Shown piece by piece: positions 22,152 to 34,666 of a DNA stretch of 64,000 nucleotides (positions within the stretch are counted from its first letter, which is position 1; each line of letters begins with the position of its first letter). Where the stretch lies: contig MNCI01008925.1 of the NCBI GenBank assembly GCA_015680685.1, positions 48,530 through 112,529 on the forward strand, in the 5' to 3' direction. Below the pieces are notes generated by a model. That model searched no databases. It was not told the origin of the DNA and saw only the letters and a list, made by a program, of their open reading frames with translations. This DNA is from Gnetum montanum. Its lineage: Eukaryota; Streptophyta; Gnetopsida; Gnetales; Gnetaceae. The position numbers were made by a program, and so were the translations under genes.

Positions 22152-25100
22152 AAGAATGGGTGCCACCAAGGCAACAATATCTTTATAGGAAACTTGATCT
22201 ATATGGGTACTGTGTTTAGCAACCCTTGTCTCCATGTGACTCTTCTAATCATGTTTCTACTTTTCAACCTCACTACTACCCTCCTAATTATTATTGAACT
22301 CATTCTTCACATGCCAGAAGGAATACCACCTTTTACCCTTATCCTCCTCCTATTCCTACACATGTTCCTCCACTCTTTACATAGCTACCACTTGCTCCAC
22401 CTATGCAAGGTAACCTCCTATCTCAATTGCAACAACACAATGCTATCAAGGTCATTAATCTACAATCAATTCATCAACCAAGTGGTTTAGACACTTGATT
22501 AAAGAAAAGATCTTTCTTCCAACCCCAAAATCCACCTAAGCCCTCAAATACACCTACAGTTGGCAACCTTGTTTCTCCATCTCCCTTTGTATCAAATACC
22601 TTCAAGTCTCCTTCAAGCCAAATAACACCTAGGATCCATACTGTTATGCTTACTCATGTTGTATCTGATTGGATCTATGCTAGAAACCTTCCCAGGAAAT
22701 TAGTTGATCTTGGAAGTCCTCTTATTTATTTGCAGATTATTAGAAATGAACCATGCAAGGCTCTTCTCAATTCAAGTTTTGGTGTTAATTTGATTTCTCA
22801 TGAAATGTATATTGCATGCAACTTGTCACATCTCAAGAAGAGTAATATCATATTAGAATTGGTAGGCTAGTCCATCACTGTTACATTGGAATTGGTAAAA
22901 GACATTGTGACTATTGTCTATGGGTGGTCTTATCTTATTGATTTTCTAGTGATGAAGGTGAAGAACTATAAAGGGGACTTCCCAATCATCATGGGAATGG
23001 CATGGCTAAGCATTGTGGATGCAAACATGAACATTAGAGATCTTTCCCTTGAAATATCTAAAGAAAATGCATTTGGGAAAATTGAGAAGAAGAAATTTCT
23101 ATGCATCATGTACAGCGATACAGGGTGCAATTGTGTGTAGAAACTCTGGTCAATGAAATAAGCATCCATCTCTACATGCAAGTAGTATGCACTAGAAGTT
23201 AATATTCAAAGGTGTTTGTACGCAACAACCATAAATCAAGAGGGCACCCAGTGGTTGACCACTAATCCTGAGAGCAACATAGTTTGCATGAAACCTACTA
23301 AGATCCTAACATGTGCATATGTCATAGGCATGGATTAACTAGAGTAAGTTCATTACCAACTCTCTAATGATGCAGATGATGATACCTATTGGAGAGAGTT
23401 GGAAATTTATGAAAATTTCAAGTAGGAGTTCCTTGAATTAAAAATGCTACTGGCTTGCATGGAATATATGTTCTTAAAAAATGGGAAGCTAGTGATAATA
23501 AATGCAAATCTTGCTCCAAAATAAAAATGGATACTATGAAATGTGGTTGAAAAATTGTCAATAACCTTTGCTTGGTCATATCTTAAATTCATAGGGATTC
23601 ATCCTTAGATATGCCAACATCATATCTATACCAACCCAACCATGAAGCTAAAGAGGTAGCCATAGAGGCAATTGAACCCCAAACTGAAGTAGATCATTAA
23701 AGAGGAAATCAAACAACTACTCAAGGTAGGCTTCATTTATCCCATTGTGGATAGTAAGTGGGTTAGTCCACTCATGATTATGCCAAAGAAAGGTGGCAAG
23801 TGGTAGGTTTGCATTAATTTTCAAGTGCTAAATATGGCAACATTCAAGGACCATTTCTCATTACCTTTCATTGATTAGGTGTTAGACACAATATCTAGGC
23901 ATTGTTATTATAGTTTTTTGAATGGTTATAATGGCTATAACCAAATCTAGATCAAGCCAGAGGACTAGGCCAAGACAACATTCATGAGTCCTTGGGGGAC
24001 TTTTTCATATTGCAAGATGCCATTTGGTTTATGCAATGCTTCTGCTACATTCCAATGCTTGGTCTTAAATATTTTTCAACAACAGATTGGTAGTGGTGTA
24101 GAAGTCTTCATGGATGACTTCTCCACCTATGGAGCTACATTTGAGTAAGCCTTGGACTACCTTGAGCAAGTTTTGAAGAGATGTGTTAAAACAAACCTTC
24201 GACTCAATTGGCAAAAGAGTCATCTGATGGTTCAAGAAGGCATTATATTGGGGTATAGAATAACATGAGTAGGAATTGAAGTAGACCCTAAAAAAATAAG
24301 GATCATCCAAGGAATTACGTGCCAACCAGAAACTACTAAAGATGTTTAGTCATTCTTTGGACACACTAGCTACTACTAGTGATTCATAGAGAATTTCTCT
24401 AAGATCATAAAATCATTGGTTAAGCTGACAAAGAAAGATTCATGATTTGACTAGACCATTGAATGTGAAAAAGAATTCTAGAAACTAAAGAAAAAACTTG
24501 TAGAAACTTGAATTCTACAAGCACTTGACTAGTCTATACCATTCCATGTTATGATTGATGCATTGAATTATGCCTTGGGAGCTATACTTATGTTGTTGGA
24601 CGACAAGAAACATCCATATTTTATCCAGTACGCAAGCTGAAGCATTGTGGGTGCACAACTAAACTACACCACTATAGAAAAAGAATTAATGAAAGTGGTG
24701 TTTACTCTAGAGAATTTCAGGCACTATGTGCTTGGATATAAAGTATTTGTGAACATAGACCACAGTGTCATTTGCTTCCTAATGAACAAGCCAACAATAA
24801 GAACCTATGTCATACTATGGTCGGTGATCTTATAGGAATTTGATCTTACGATGGTAGATTGAAAAGGCACTAAGAATGTGATGGCTGACCACTTGACTCA
24901 GCTGCGACGGGATAGCAAAGAGAAAGAAAGCTCATTATCGAATCTATTTCTTAAGGAACTCCTCTTTGCTGAGGCTATAACTAAATAATTGCCCAATGAG
25001 CCTAAATGGTATGATGGCATTCTCACCTACCTTATCACCCAAGAGATACCATGAGGGTTGGACCACTAGAAGAAACAATAGTTTCTTCACTAGGTAAAAT

Positions 25101-25669
25101 GCTTCATGGAGGTCAATGGACACCTCTATAAGGTGTCCATTGATGGCCTAGTTTGTTGGTGTGTCTCTGATGCTAATCAACTACACATTCTCTAACATGC
25201 TCATGAAGGTCCTTATGGGGGCCACTATGCTGGGAGATGCATGACCATCAAAATTGTAATGGCAGGGTATTATTGGCCAACAATCTTCAGGGATTCTCAT
25301 TAATATGTCTATTCTTATGAATGCTACCAACAAGATGGTGGAATGATTGCTTGAATGAAGGAACCTCAATAGTGGATCCAACCACTAGAACTCTTTGACA
25401 TATGGGGCATTGATTTCATGGGTCTCATCATGCCCATGTCAAATGGAAAGGCATACATCATAGTCACTATTGACTATTGTACGAAATGGGAAAAATTAGC
25501 AGTCATCATCGACATCTTCTACTCTTGCTCAGTTTGTACAAAAAAATGTTGTAATTAGGTTTGGTATACCACATGAATTAATTTTTGATAATGGAACTCA
25601 CTTTACAAGCATTAAATTTCAAAATATTATGCAACACTTGGGGGTTGAACAGAAACTCACAACACCTTA
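22152..25669 (+). pseudogene. C2: truncated Ty3/gypsy pol (linker, protease, RT, RNase H, partial integrase)
   Basis: The gag linker lies at about 22152-22620. The protease follows at 22640-23150, with active-site loop A-L-L-N-S-S-F-G-V-N; the catalytic Asp is replaced by Asn. RT is at about 23600-24420 (C-K-M-P-F-G-L-C-N-A-S-A-T-F; V-E-V-F-M-D-D-F with M-D-D at 24110-24118). RNase H is at about 24520-24900 (Y-T-T-I-E-K-E-L; H-Y-V-L-G-Y-K-V-F). Integrase runs from the H2C2 region to the core (W-G-I-D-F-M-G near 25400) and stops at 25669, where the LTR of C3 begins. The LTRs and most of gag are absent. Many stops are present. Confidence 0.8.
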
Positions 25670-26480
25670 TGATGAATCATGTTTTTGCATGCTTCGATAA
25701 TGAGTACCTAATATCGGAGCCTTACCATTGAGGACTCGATGTCAGAGCCTAGGATGCGATGTTGGATATCCAATATCACAAGGTATACACTAGCCTATAA
25801 ATATAGTGCTTGTATTTTGTTTTCTCCAAAGTTAGAATATTTTCTAAGTGCCCATAGCGAGAGTTTAAGTGTATGGATCTTTGTTCAAACACTAGTGTAC
25901 CTAAGCGCAGCAGTGTGACGGGAATAAAAATGAACCCTTTTGGTAATCCTTGCAACACTGAGAATAGATTAATGTTTCCTTTAATGCACTTTATTTTCAT
26001 GCACTTTACTTTAATGCATTTAAATTAAGAAATTAATTTCTAGTTGTGAATGAACACAAGCACGACCACTTCGAGCATACATATAGTGTTTGGTAACCTA
26101 GCAACATTTAATGTTTGGTAGCCCAGCAACGCTATACATGTTTAGGCTGTGGCTAGGAAAGTGGAATGGGTACTTGTGTTAGGCTAGCTAGGTAGTGAAT
26201 GAACTAGATCTTAAATTACTCTACCTTTCATTCTTGTTGTGGGTGATTAAACTTATAAGATATAAAAATGATAAAAATCATGTATATCAATTACACTTAA
26301 ACCATATGCTTGAGCTTCACAAGTGTAGTTGGGAATACAACAAACATTCCCAATGCCCATTTCACTTTCTAGAAGAACTAGTGCACTGGAAAACTATAGG
26401 TCCATGGAATTCGACTAGATCATATTTGAACACCTTAGTGATTCATATAGTTGGGTATGGGGGTACCTCGTCACTCATCA
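25670..26480 (+). repeat. 5' LTR of C3 (811 bp)
   Basis: It starts TGATGAATC, inside the integrase of C2, and ends CTCATCA followed by a primer binding site. A TATA box TATAAATATA lies at 25796-25805. The U3 contains ATCGGAG/GATGTC and GGATATCC motifs. Confidence 0.85.
25796..25805 (+). promoter_or_regulatory. TATA box of the C3 LTR
   Basis: TATAAATATA in the position equivalent to the TATA boxes of the other LTRs. Confidence 0.65.
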
Positions 26481-26481
26481 T

Positions 26482-26499
26482 TGGCATTGTTGCCAAGTA
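26482..26499 (+). other. Primer binding site of C3
   Basis: TGGCATTGTTGCCAAGTA, one base after the LTR. It is a decayed tRNA-Asp-type site. Confidence 0.75.
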
Positions 26500-26641
26500 C
26501 CTTTTGGTTGTTTCATGTGCTATCTAGGATTTAGTCGAAATCATTCAAAATTATTGGAAAAAATCCTAGATTCATATCATAGTTTACAATTACTACAACA
26601 AAAATTTTAAAACACATTGTGTTTTTATCATCTCATTGAAA

Positions 26642-26805
26642 ATGTCTTCTTCTCACAAAAGTACTTCTTTGCCCAAGTTTGATGGAGATCATTAGCCGGT
26701 GCCTCAACAATATTGAGTGCTATATTCTCATCTTGATGAGTATGTACCCAATTTCACCTTTGTCCTACATTAGGATGAATAGTTGTGGTGTTGTAACATG
26801 GAGGG
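26642..26805 (+). pseudogene. C3 gag, N-terminal piece
   Basis: ATG at 26642 (M-S-S-S-H-K-S-T). In-frame stops follow soon after. The piece breaks at GAGGG (26801-26805), where the minus-strand element is inserted, and continues at 31819. Confidence 0.75.
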
Positions 26806-27641
26806 TGATAAGTGGTGAGGTACCCCTACACTCAACCATATGAATACAAGCGTTATACGTGGGATCCGGTCGAACTCCGCAAACTAAGTGCCTACATGCC
26901 TTATGGAACACCTAAGGTTAATCGATCATTGTCCTCCCAAGATTACTTGTATTTGTCACAGTTGTATGGTTAAGTAAGCTTGAGGCATGTGATTTTTATA
27001 TCTTTTATGTTTTTATCGCCTATGCTAAGAGAGGAAAGGGGTGAAGAGACTAAGTAACTAACTTTAACTAACTAAGCCTTAATCATCCTAGCATCAGTAT
27101 CCGTTCCCACTTGCCATTTCACACCCTAAACCAATGCAACGCTATTGGGATTACCAAACTCTATTCATTACTGGGATTACCAAGCATAACGCACATGCTC
27201 AAAGTGATCGTACTGAATGCACTTAACTATGAGATTTGAGGGTTGAGAGAGATTAAGTCCTTAAGAAAGAATTTAAAAAATTAACAATAATTAAAGTCCT
27301 ATTTAGCTTAGTCCATGCACTGCAAGGTTTATCCAAAATTTCATCTTTATTGTCGTATACAATTGTGTGCTCAAGTATAGAATTGCTTGAATAAAGATCC
27401 ATTCACTTTGGGACTTCTACTGCAGTCACATGGAAATTATTCTAACTCTGGAATGGAAAAATGGAAAGAGTTTGGCTAAGGTCTAGATCTAGATCGAGAA
27501 ACAAGGGAGAGGTACCTCTTATTTATAGAATTGGTAGCAGGTAGTGATATCACGTACGTGATATCGTAGGGAATGACGTGATATCGTGTATGTGATATCA
27601 CGTATGCGATATCACAACCCATGCGATATCGCGTCCCATCA
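26806..27641 (-). repeat. 3' LTR of the gag-only element (836 bp)
   Basis: On + it starts TGATAAGTGG and ends CCCATCA, followed by a polypurine-type motif on the minus strand. Its U3 has at least five GATATC palindromes (27545-27630), several decayed to GTGATATCAC. Confidence 0.9.
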
Positions 27642-27840
27642 TATCCCCGTGATTGAGTAAAAAATCATCCTCGAGTTCCTTACAAAATATTGGAAAGGTA
27701 TGGGATTATTGACTAGAATGGAACTAATGGTGAATGGGATGACATGTGAACGGATCATCATTACAATACATGACAAAACTTAGTGTTCATGATAACAAGA
27801 GTAAACACTATATACAATTGACATCTAGCCTTATTTAGTA

Positions 27841-27894
<54 letters not shown>

Positions 27895-29084
27895 TCTGTT
27901 GCTGCCAATGCCAAGATTGCACATTTCATTGTCCATCCGTAAGCGTGCCATCAATCTTGTTCCTTGCATAATTGCTTTAGCACCGATCCATTCCATGTGT
28001 TCCCTCTAGGTCCAATCCGTTGTTGTATGATTGCCATCTGCACACAAAACACAGTCTTATATTAGCAAGGGTAAATGAATCACAATGCAGTTGATACCTT
28101 GCTTCGGTGAAAGGTCCATTGGCTGAGTTCTGGTATGGCTAATATGGATTTAGAGATACAATATTGGTGCCTACCCAAGGTGTAAGGATTTGAAAAAAAT
28201 GAAAAAAATTGGACCAAGACCCCCATGACTGAGAGCGAACCTCTAGTAGTGAGAGAATGGAAAAAGATAAGGAATAAGAAAGATGGAGAAAAAGAAACAA
28301 CTATAACTCCAAAGAAAGGGACGTCAAAGATGGAAATGAAAAAAATAAATGGTGATTGCAAAAATATTTAAAGAAAAGAAATTAATGGATGCACCAAATA
28401 GGAATATCAGTGGATCCTCCCCAAAATAGGCTCATTCCCTTAATGCCCTAACAATCCCACATTCAACGAGTTCGTAGGCTCTAGAAATGTCACTTGGAAA
28501 CAAGCGTTACATTCTTAACCACAAGAGTCCACCACAAAGAAAACAATGCATCTACCAAAATATAGACTACTGAGACGACTGGCAATGAGGTGATAAATGG
28601 AGAAAGAAGGATGGAAAGAAGAGAAACGAATGGAATCTCAAGAACAAGGTGATGTACAGCCCCTTGTGTACTAATGATTAATGTGGCTTAGTAGATCCCA
28701 TTCCAAATCCGGCCTCAAACAAACCGCATTTAGTGACTTCGCATTAATACATTCGGGCCATCCATCCACTTGAAGTAACATGAATGCCTCCACCAAAGAG
28801 CCACCACCATTCTGACGAAACGAAAGAGAAGAAAGTAGGAAGTGAGAAGGGCCTTAGTTAGAGGGAACATGTTTTTAGTTCCATAACAAGTGCTTGTATC
28901 CCAATGATTATTTCCTCCAAGGGATGTGCTTTGAATTCTCACTATTTTTTTTTGTGTGAGAACCACACCATGCAAAGACTTATTATTTTTATTTTGCTCA
29001 GCTTTTCGATAAGGTGGCAACGTCAGAATGGTAAGAAAACTCAAGAAGAAAACATCCACACTTTTTACGTGCATGGTGATAGTC
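27642..29084 (-). other. 3' noncoding region of the gag-only element
   Basis: It is the same series of blocks as 358-2316, read on the minus strand. The AGTCATGGGGG-type motif lies next to the LTR and again at about 28211-28225. No open gene was found. Confidence 0.7.
27844..27889. repeat. (GA)n microsatellite
   Basis: About 22 GA units. The same position in sister elements (for example 43475-43525) is a purine-rich but non-repetitive GAGAG/AAGAG stretch. Confidence 0.95.
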
Positions 29085-30863
29085 ATTTTTCCCTTACCCT
29101 TGTTACGTGCATGATCTGAATCTCTCCTCTTTTTCTTATCATGCTCACTACTTCTCTCCTTAGACTCCTCTACACTTTTTAAAATGGTTCTGAATCTACT
29201 ATCTAAGGAGTTCCACATTTGATCTACCTTAGTCGACACTTTGGTTAACTTTTGAAACAGCAAGGTTTTTCTATTCACCAACTCTTCGAGTGATGACTCA
29301 TCCTCTTACTCAAAAAATCTTACTCCCCTCTTTCAGAGGGAAGGATCGAGGTTATACTCTTCCACACTTTCTCTTTTTTGTAGATCTCCTTCTTTCTTAG
29401 CTACTTGCTCCAACAATCTATGAACTTCATGGAACCTAAGTTCTGATAATCTTCCTTGGGCATATTTTCCAAGGGTTCTCCTGGTTTCATGTCTTAGCCC
29501 ATCTACGAGATGACGTAGTTTATCCCATTGTGCGTAACCATGGCCTGGGAAATGATGTAGCAATGCATAATATCAGCCCATGGTAGCATCCAAGGGTTTG
29601 TGATTACCCTGATTCCATTCTTGGATCTGCTTACACAAGTTGGACAGTTGGGAGTACGTTTGATATTTATCATTGAACAATTCTAGTATCATACTCCACC
29701 TTCGAATGGATTTTGGTTCTAAGGATCAGTACCAGCTTTTCGCTTCTTTTATGAGTGTCCTTGGGAACAACTTTAACTTTTTCCACTAGTTTAAAATATT
29801 CTACAAGGAACAGTCATCGTGGAATTCCTGTAAGTGATTCTGCAAATTAGCATTGTATCCCCCTTCAAATCATGGGATATTATTCATGTCTAGTCTGTTG
29901 ATCTGGCTATCTTTCTAGTGCATTGTAGGTATTCTAATTGCCTCCATAATGTCAAACATACTCCAGGTTACTAGTAGGGGTTCTTTGCTATCATTTATTT
30001 CATGGCATCTACGATGCCTATGCGGTTCCCTACTTTCCCTTCTTCCATGCCTTGATTTCCTAGAATGCCCTCGTCCTCGCTCTCGACTCTCTCGTCAAGG
30101 TTTCTCATCTTGCTTACCCTTGTCCTCACGATGAGGCTCTTCGCGATTGTGTTCGGATGTGGAAGGAGAGGGTGAATGAAGGTGGATAGGAAGGAGAACC
30201 ATCACCATGACAATGTTTCCTACCTTCCCTTCGGTGATCTCGACCCCAATCATGATGACGATCAGAATTCTTGCCCTTATCTTGTGTTTGTGTTCTCTCC
30301 TTGAACACTTGGTGTTCGTGGGAATCAGAACCAGGGTTTTGTATCATGGAGCACAGGTTTTGATACACCACCTCCTCACTATCATTAGGAGGGGAAACAT
30401 CATTTTGTGGAGAGCCTATTGAGATAGGTTCACCACCCTTAATTTCTCTTATGACGGGCTAAGCCTTATGGGGGTCCTTTCCCTTCAACAAAGTGTGGTG
30501 ACTCTCTTGCTGCAAGTCCCGTTGAGGTTGCGCTTCTGTGGGATGGTAGTCCCTCATGTTGTAATCGCATGCAACGTACTCAACATATAATTGTGACATG
30601 TGAATTTATGCAAGGGCACAAAGGAGCATGTTGGGGGCAGCTCTGTTTCGACGCAACACTATGTTACCCTCCAAGTCTCTCCATCGCAATTGTTCATCTT
30701 GATGGAATAAAAAGGTAAAGTCAGGTATATATTCATCATGATAAATATATACCACATTGAATTGTTGAGGAATTGATGGTTCTTGGGTATGTATGCTGTG
30801 CTATCGACTGTCTCTTGTGTGATCCCTAGGTGGTGAAGTGCTTTTATGAGAAGAAGAAGAAAT
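29085..30863 (-). pseudogene. Gag of the gag-only element
   Basis: Read leftward from about 30863, where ATT replaces the expected ATG, it follows the N-terminal region, the Arg/His/Asp-rich stretch (about 30000-30370), the capsid segment (L-L-H-H-F-P-G-H-G-Y near 29540-29563) and the E-E-S/K-E-R region to K-G-K-G-K. Stops and frameshifts break it. The zinc knuckle, the linker and everything beyond are deleted. Confidence 0.75.
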
Positions 30864-30989
30864 TGTTATCTTGTCTATGTGCTATTGACCGTTGTTTAAA
30901 TTTTCTTCTGATTAACCCTAAGGGTTTGTTTAAGCTTCCCAACGATGTGGATGATTGCCTATGTTCTACTTAGTGCACAAAAAACTTAG

Positions 30990-31007
30990 TCCCTGGCAAC
31001 GGTGCCA
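30990..31007 (-). other. Primer binding site of the gag-only element
   Basis: On the minus strand it reads TGGCACCGTTGCCAGGGA. It differs from the tRNA-Asp complement at two positions and lies one base from the LTR. Confidence 0.85.
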
Positions 31008-31008
31008 A

Positions 31009-31813
31009 TGATGAGTGGCGAGGTACCCCTACACTCAACCATACAAATACAAGCATTACATGCACGATCCGGTCGAACTCCATAGACTAAGTGCCTACAA
31101 GCCTTATGGAACACCTAAGGTTAATCAATCATTGTCCTCCCAAGCTTACTTGTATTTTTCACAGTTGTATGGTTAAGTAAGCTTGAGGCATGTGATTTTT
31201 ATATCTTTTATGTTTTTATCGCCTATGCTAAGAGAGGAAAGGGGTGAAGAGACTAAGTAACTAACTTTAACTAACTAAGTCTTAATCATCCTAGCATCAG
31301 TATCCGTTCCCACTTTCCGTTTCACACCCTAAACCAATGCAACACTACTAGGATTACTAAACGCTATTCGTTACTGGGATTACCAAGTGTAACGCACATG
31401 CTTGCAGCGGTCGTATTGAATGCACTTAACTATGAGAGTTGAGGGTTGAGAGAGATTAAGTCCTTAAGAAAGCATTTAAAAAATTAACAATAATTAAAGT
31501 CCTATTTAGCTTAGTCCATGAACTGCAAGGTTTATCCAAAATTTTGTCTTTATTGTCGTACACAATTGTGTGCTCAGGTACAGAATTGTTCGAATAAAGA
31601 TCCGTTCACTTTGGGACTCCTACTGCAGGCACATGGAAATTATTCTAACTCTGGAATGGAAAAATGGAAAGAGTTTGGCTAAGGTCTAGATCTAGATGGA
31701 GAAACAAGGGAGAGTCACCTCTTATTTATAGAACTAGTAGCGGGCTATGATATTGTGTATGCGATATTGCAAGAAAGGATGCGATATCGCGTATGCGATA
31801 TCACGTTCCATCA
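31009..31813 (-). repeat. 5' LTR of the gag-only element (805 bp)
   Basis: On + it starts TGATGAGTGGCGAGG and ends TTCCATCA, followed by the target-site duplication GAGGG. It is clearly the partner of 26806-27641, with scattered substitutions and a shorter palindrome block. Confidence 0.9.
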
Positions 31814-31818
31814 GAGGG

Positions 31819-33550
31819 TAACATCATGTTGCTACATGATTGATCCATTCCTAAAATGCTTCAACAAATTATTATATGATGGGGTCTCCAGGAAATTCAT
31901 GCTAAGAATGTTGTGCAAGATAGTGATGCCAAGGATTATCGTTCCACTGAGGCACAACATCTTAGGGATCACTAGTTAGAACAACGTTATGAATTTGCGA
32001 AGGAAAAAGGATTTAATGATTTCCCATTTCTACTATACCAAAAAGATAGTGGGGAACCCTTCCCTAGGGGTTTTTCATTCAATGAAATGCCTATCTTTGG
32101 CTTTGGTGAGGGAGGTCAAAACCAAAACCTATAGTCAACTATTTACAATCCAAGTTCTAGTAAGAATGGATCCAATAAAAAGGAAGGATCCAAAGAGGTA
32201 AGCCAAGGTAGGGATGTAGACAAGAAATAAGATCATGATCATGGTCTAATCTCCAAAGAGGTAGTAGTAGGCACTATGATGGTGATAGTCCTCCTTCCTC
32301 TTCATCTTCATCATCATCATCATCTTCTTCTTCTGGCTTTAATCGCAACCATAGAAGGCAAGACCATGATGAAGATGACTAAAATAACCGACAGGATCGA
32401 AATGATCAAAGGGACCGTCAGGCAAGGAAAAATAAAGGACATACACATAAAAGAGAGGCACATCACTATGAATGAAGGGGTAGTAGATGGCATCATAGGC
32501 ACCATGATCATGGCCTCGATGAGCCTTTGCTTGCTACTTAAAGTATGTTCAATATCACAAAGGCAGTCCGAATTCTAACAAGGCATGTGAATGATAGTCG
32601 AATCAAAAGGCTAGACGTGAACAATAATTCTTAGTTCAAAGGGGGATATAACTTTGATATGTAGAATCATCTCTAAGCTTTTCAACATGCATGTGCCTTG
32701 TAAAACATAGAGAATGAGTAATAAAACTTAAGTTGTTCCCAAGGACACTCATCAAAGAAGTAGAGAAGCTTGAATCTATCAAATGATGGAGTACCATGAT
32801 TAAATTGTTTAATGATAAATATCAAACATACTCCAGAGTGTTCAACTTGAGAAGGTAAATCCAAAGATGAAAAAAAGGAACACATGAATCCTTGGATGCC
32901 GCCATTAATTGATACTATTCCTTAATGCACAAATGTCCTAGCCATGGTTATTCTCAGTTGGATCAACTTCGCCACATTGTAGATGGGCTTTGATTAGAAA
33001 TGAAGAGAACCCTTGGTGTCTATGCCCAAGGATTACTATCAAAATTAAGTGTTCATTAGATACAAAGAATAATCAAGTTGGTAGCTAAAGAGGAGGGTGA
33101 ATTAAGAAAAAAAGATGCAGAAGAATATAACCATGATCCTCCTTTTATTGGCAAGAGGAAGGTTTGATTTTGTGTTAGTGAGAAAGAATTCAGACTTGAT
33201 GAGGTGGTGAATAGGAAATCCTTGCAGCTTCAAAAATTTCAATATGAAATTATGGCCAAGGTTGATCAATTATGGGACTCCATGGATAGCAATTTTCAAG
33301 CTATCCTAAAAATTGTTGAAGAGTCCAAAGAATAAGGTAGTGAACATGAGTGCAAGAGATGCAAGAAAGTTGAACATGCCTATCAAAAAGGTAAGGGTAA
33401 GATTGCTACAATAGAAGAAGTTGCGGAGAGTAGATCAGATGATGATGGTGGATGTCACATCTGCCAGTATGAACATCCTGAGGGATGTTGCCTCAGAGTA
33501 TCACATTTATAAGAGTCTAGGATGTATGCTTTGAATCCATGACTAACACA
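31819..33550 (+). pseudogene. C3 gag, main piece
   Basis: It continues gag after the insertion. Recognisable parts are the N-terminal region, a His/Ser-rich stretch (32280-32360), the capsid region and the conserved V-D-Q-L-W-D-S-M-D segment (near 33255-33285). A zinc-knuckle-like C-H-I-C-x3-H-P-E-G-C-C lies at about 33450-33485; its C-x2-C-x3-H-x3/4-C spacing is slightly shorter than the usual C-x2-C-x4-H-x4-C. Many stops are present. Confidence 0.75.
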
Positions 33551-34666
33551 AAGGCAAACATCTAGAATATTACCTTATCCTCAAGGTAATTTTAAAAAAT
33601 TCCACTAGCAACAACAATATTATCTGAGTGGAACTCCACTGCAACCATAGGAGCAGTATCAACATTGGCAACAACCACAATCATGGCGCTAGAACCACCA
33701 AGGCTACAATACCCTTATAGACAACCTGATCCATTTGGGTACTATGCGTTTAGCAACCCTTGTCTCCACGTGACTTCTCCAGTTACATTTCTACTTTCCA
33801 ATCTCACTACCACCCTTTTAATTATTATCAAACTCATTCTTTACATGAAAAAAGGGATGCCATTTTTTATCCTTATCCCCCTCCTATCCCTGCACATGTT
33901 CCTCCTTTAGCCTTACAGCTACCACCTGCTCCACCTATGCAAGGTGAACTACCAACTCAACTGCAACAATGCAACACTACTAGGGCTATTAATCTACAAC
34001 TAGTTCATCAATCAAGTGGGTTGAATACTCAATCAAAGAAAGACCTTCTTTCAATCCCATAGTCCACCTAAGCCCTTAAATACACATGCGGTTGACAACC
34101 CTATCCCTCCATCTTCATCTATATTAGATTTCTTTGAGTCCCCTTCAAACCAAATACCACCTAGGATCCATATTGTGATGCTTACTCACACTATATCTAA
34201 TTGGATCTATGTTGCAAACCTTCTTAGGAAATTAACTAATCTTGGAAGTTGTCTTATTTATTTGCAGATTGCTAGGAATGAATGGTGCAAAGCTCTTCAT
34301 GACTCAATTTTTGGTGTCAATTTAATTTCTCATAAGATATACACTTCATGGAACCTTCCTCTTCTCAAGAAGAGTAATATCAAATTAGAATTAGTAGACT
34401 ACTCCATCACTGTTTCATTGGGACTGGTGGAAGACATTATGACCACTGTATATGGATGGTCTTATGTTGTTGATTTCCTAGTGATCAAGGTGAAGAACTA
34501 CAAAGTGGATTTTCCAATCATCATGGGAAGGGCATGCCTTATCATTTTTGATGCAAGAATGGGCATCAGAGATCTTTTCCTAGAAATATCGAAAGAAAAT
34601 GAATTTATCTTTGCATCACATATAATAATACAGGGTGTAATTGTGTGTGAAAACTCTAGGCTATGA
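33551..34666 (+). pseudogene. C3 linker and aspartic protease
   Basis: A Pro/Gln-rich linker comes first, then an open stretch 34175-34666 holding the protease. It contains L-I-Y-L-Q-I-A, the active-site loop A-L-H-D-S-I-F-G-V-N (Asp codon 34301-34303; the Gly of D-S-G is replaced), V-D-Y-S-I-T-V-S-L-G-L-V-E-D and D-F-P-I-I-M-G-R-A. The linker toward RT continues to about 35100. Confidence 0.75.

Larger units (their letters stand above)
26806..31813 (-). mobile_element. Gag-only non-autonomous Ty3/gypsy derivative (5008 bp), TSD GAGGG
   Basis: Its LTRs are at 26806-27641 (3') and 31009-31813 (5'), with a tRNA-Asp-type primer binding site at 30990-31007. Both sides are flanked by GAGGG (26801-26805 and 31814-31818). 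The internal region is about 3.4 kb: a 3' noncoding part, then gag. Protease, RT, RNase H and integrase are absent. Gag ends in its basic region (K-G-K-G-K, near 29085) and passes directly into 3' noncoding sequence. Confidence 0.9.
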
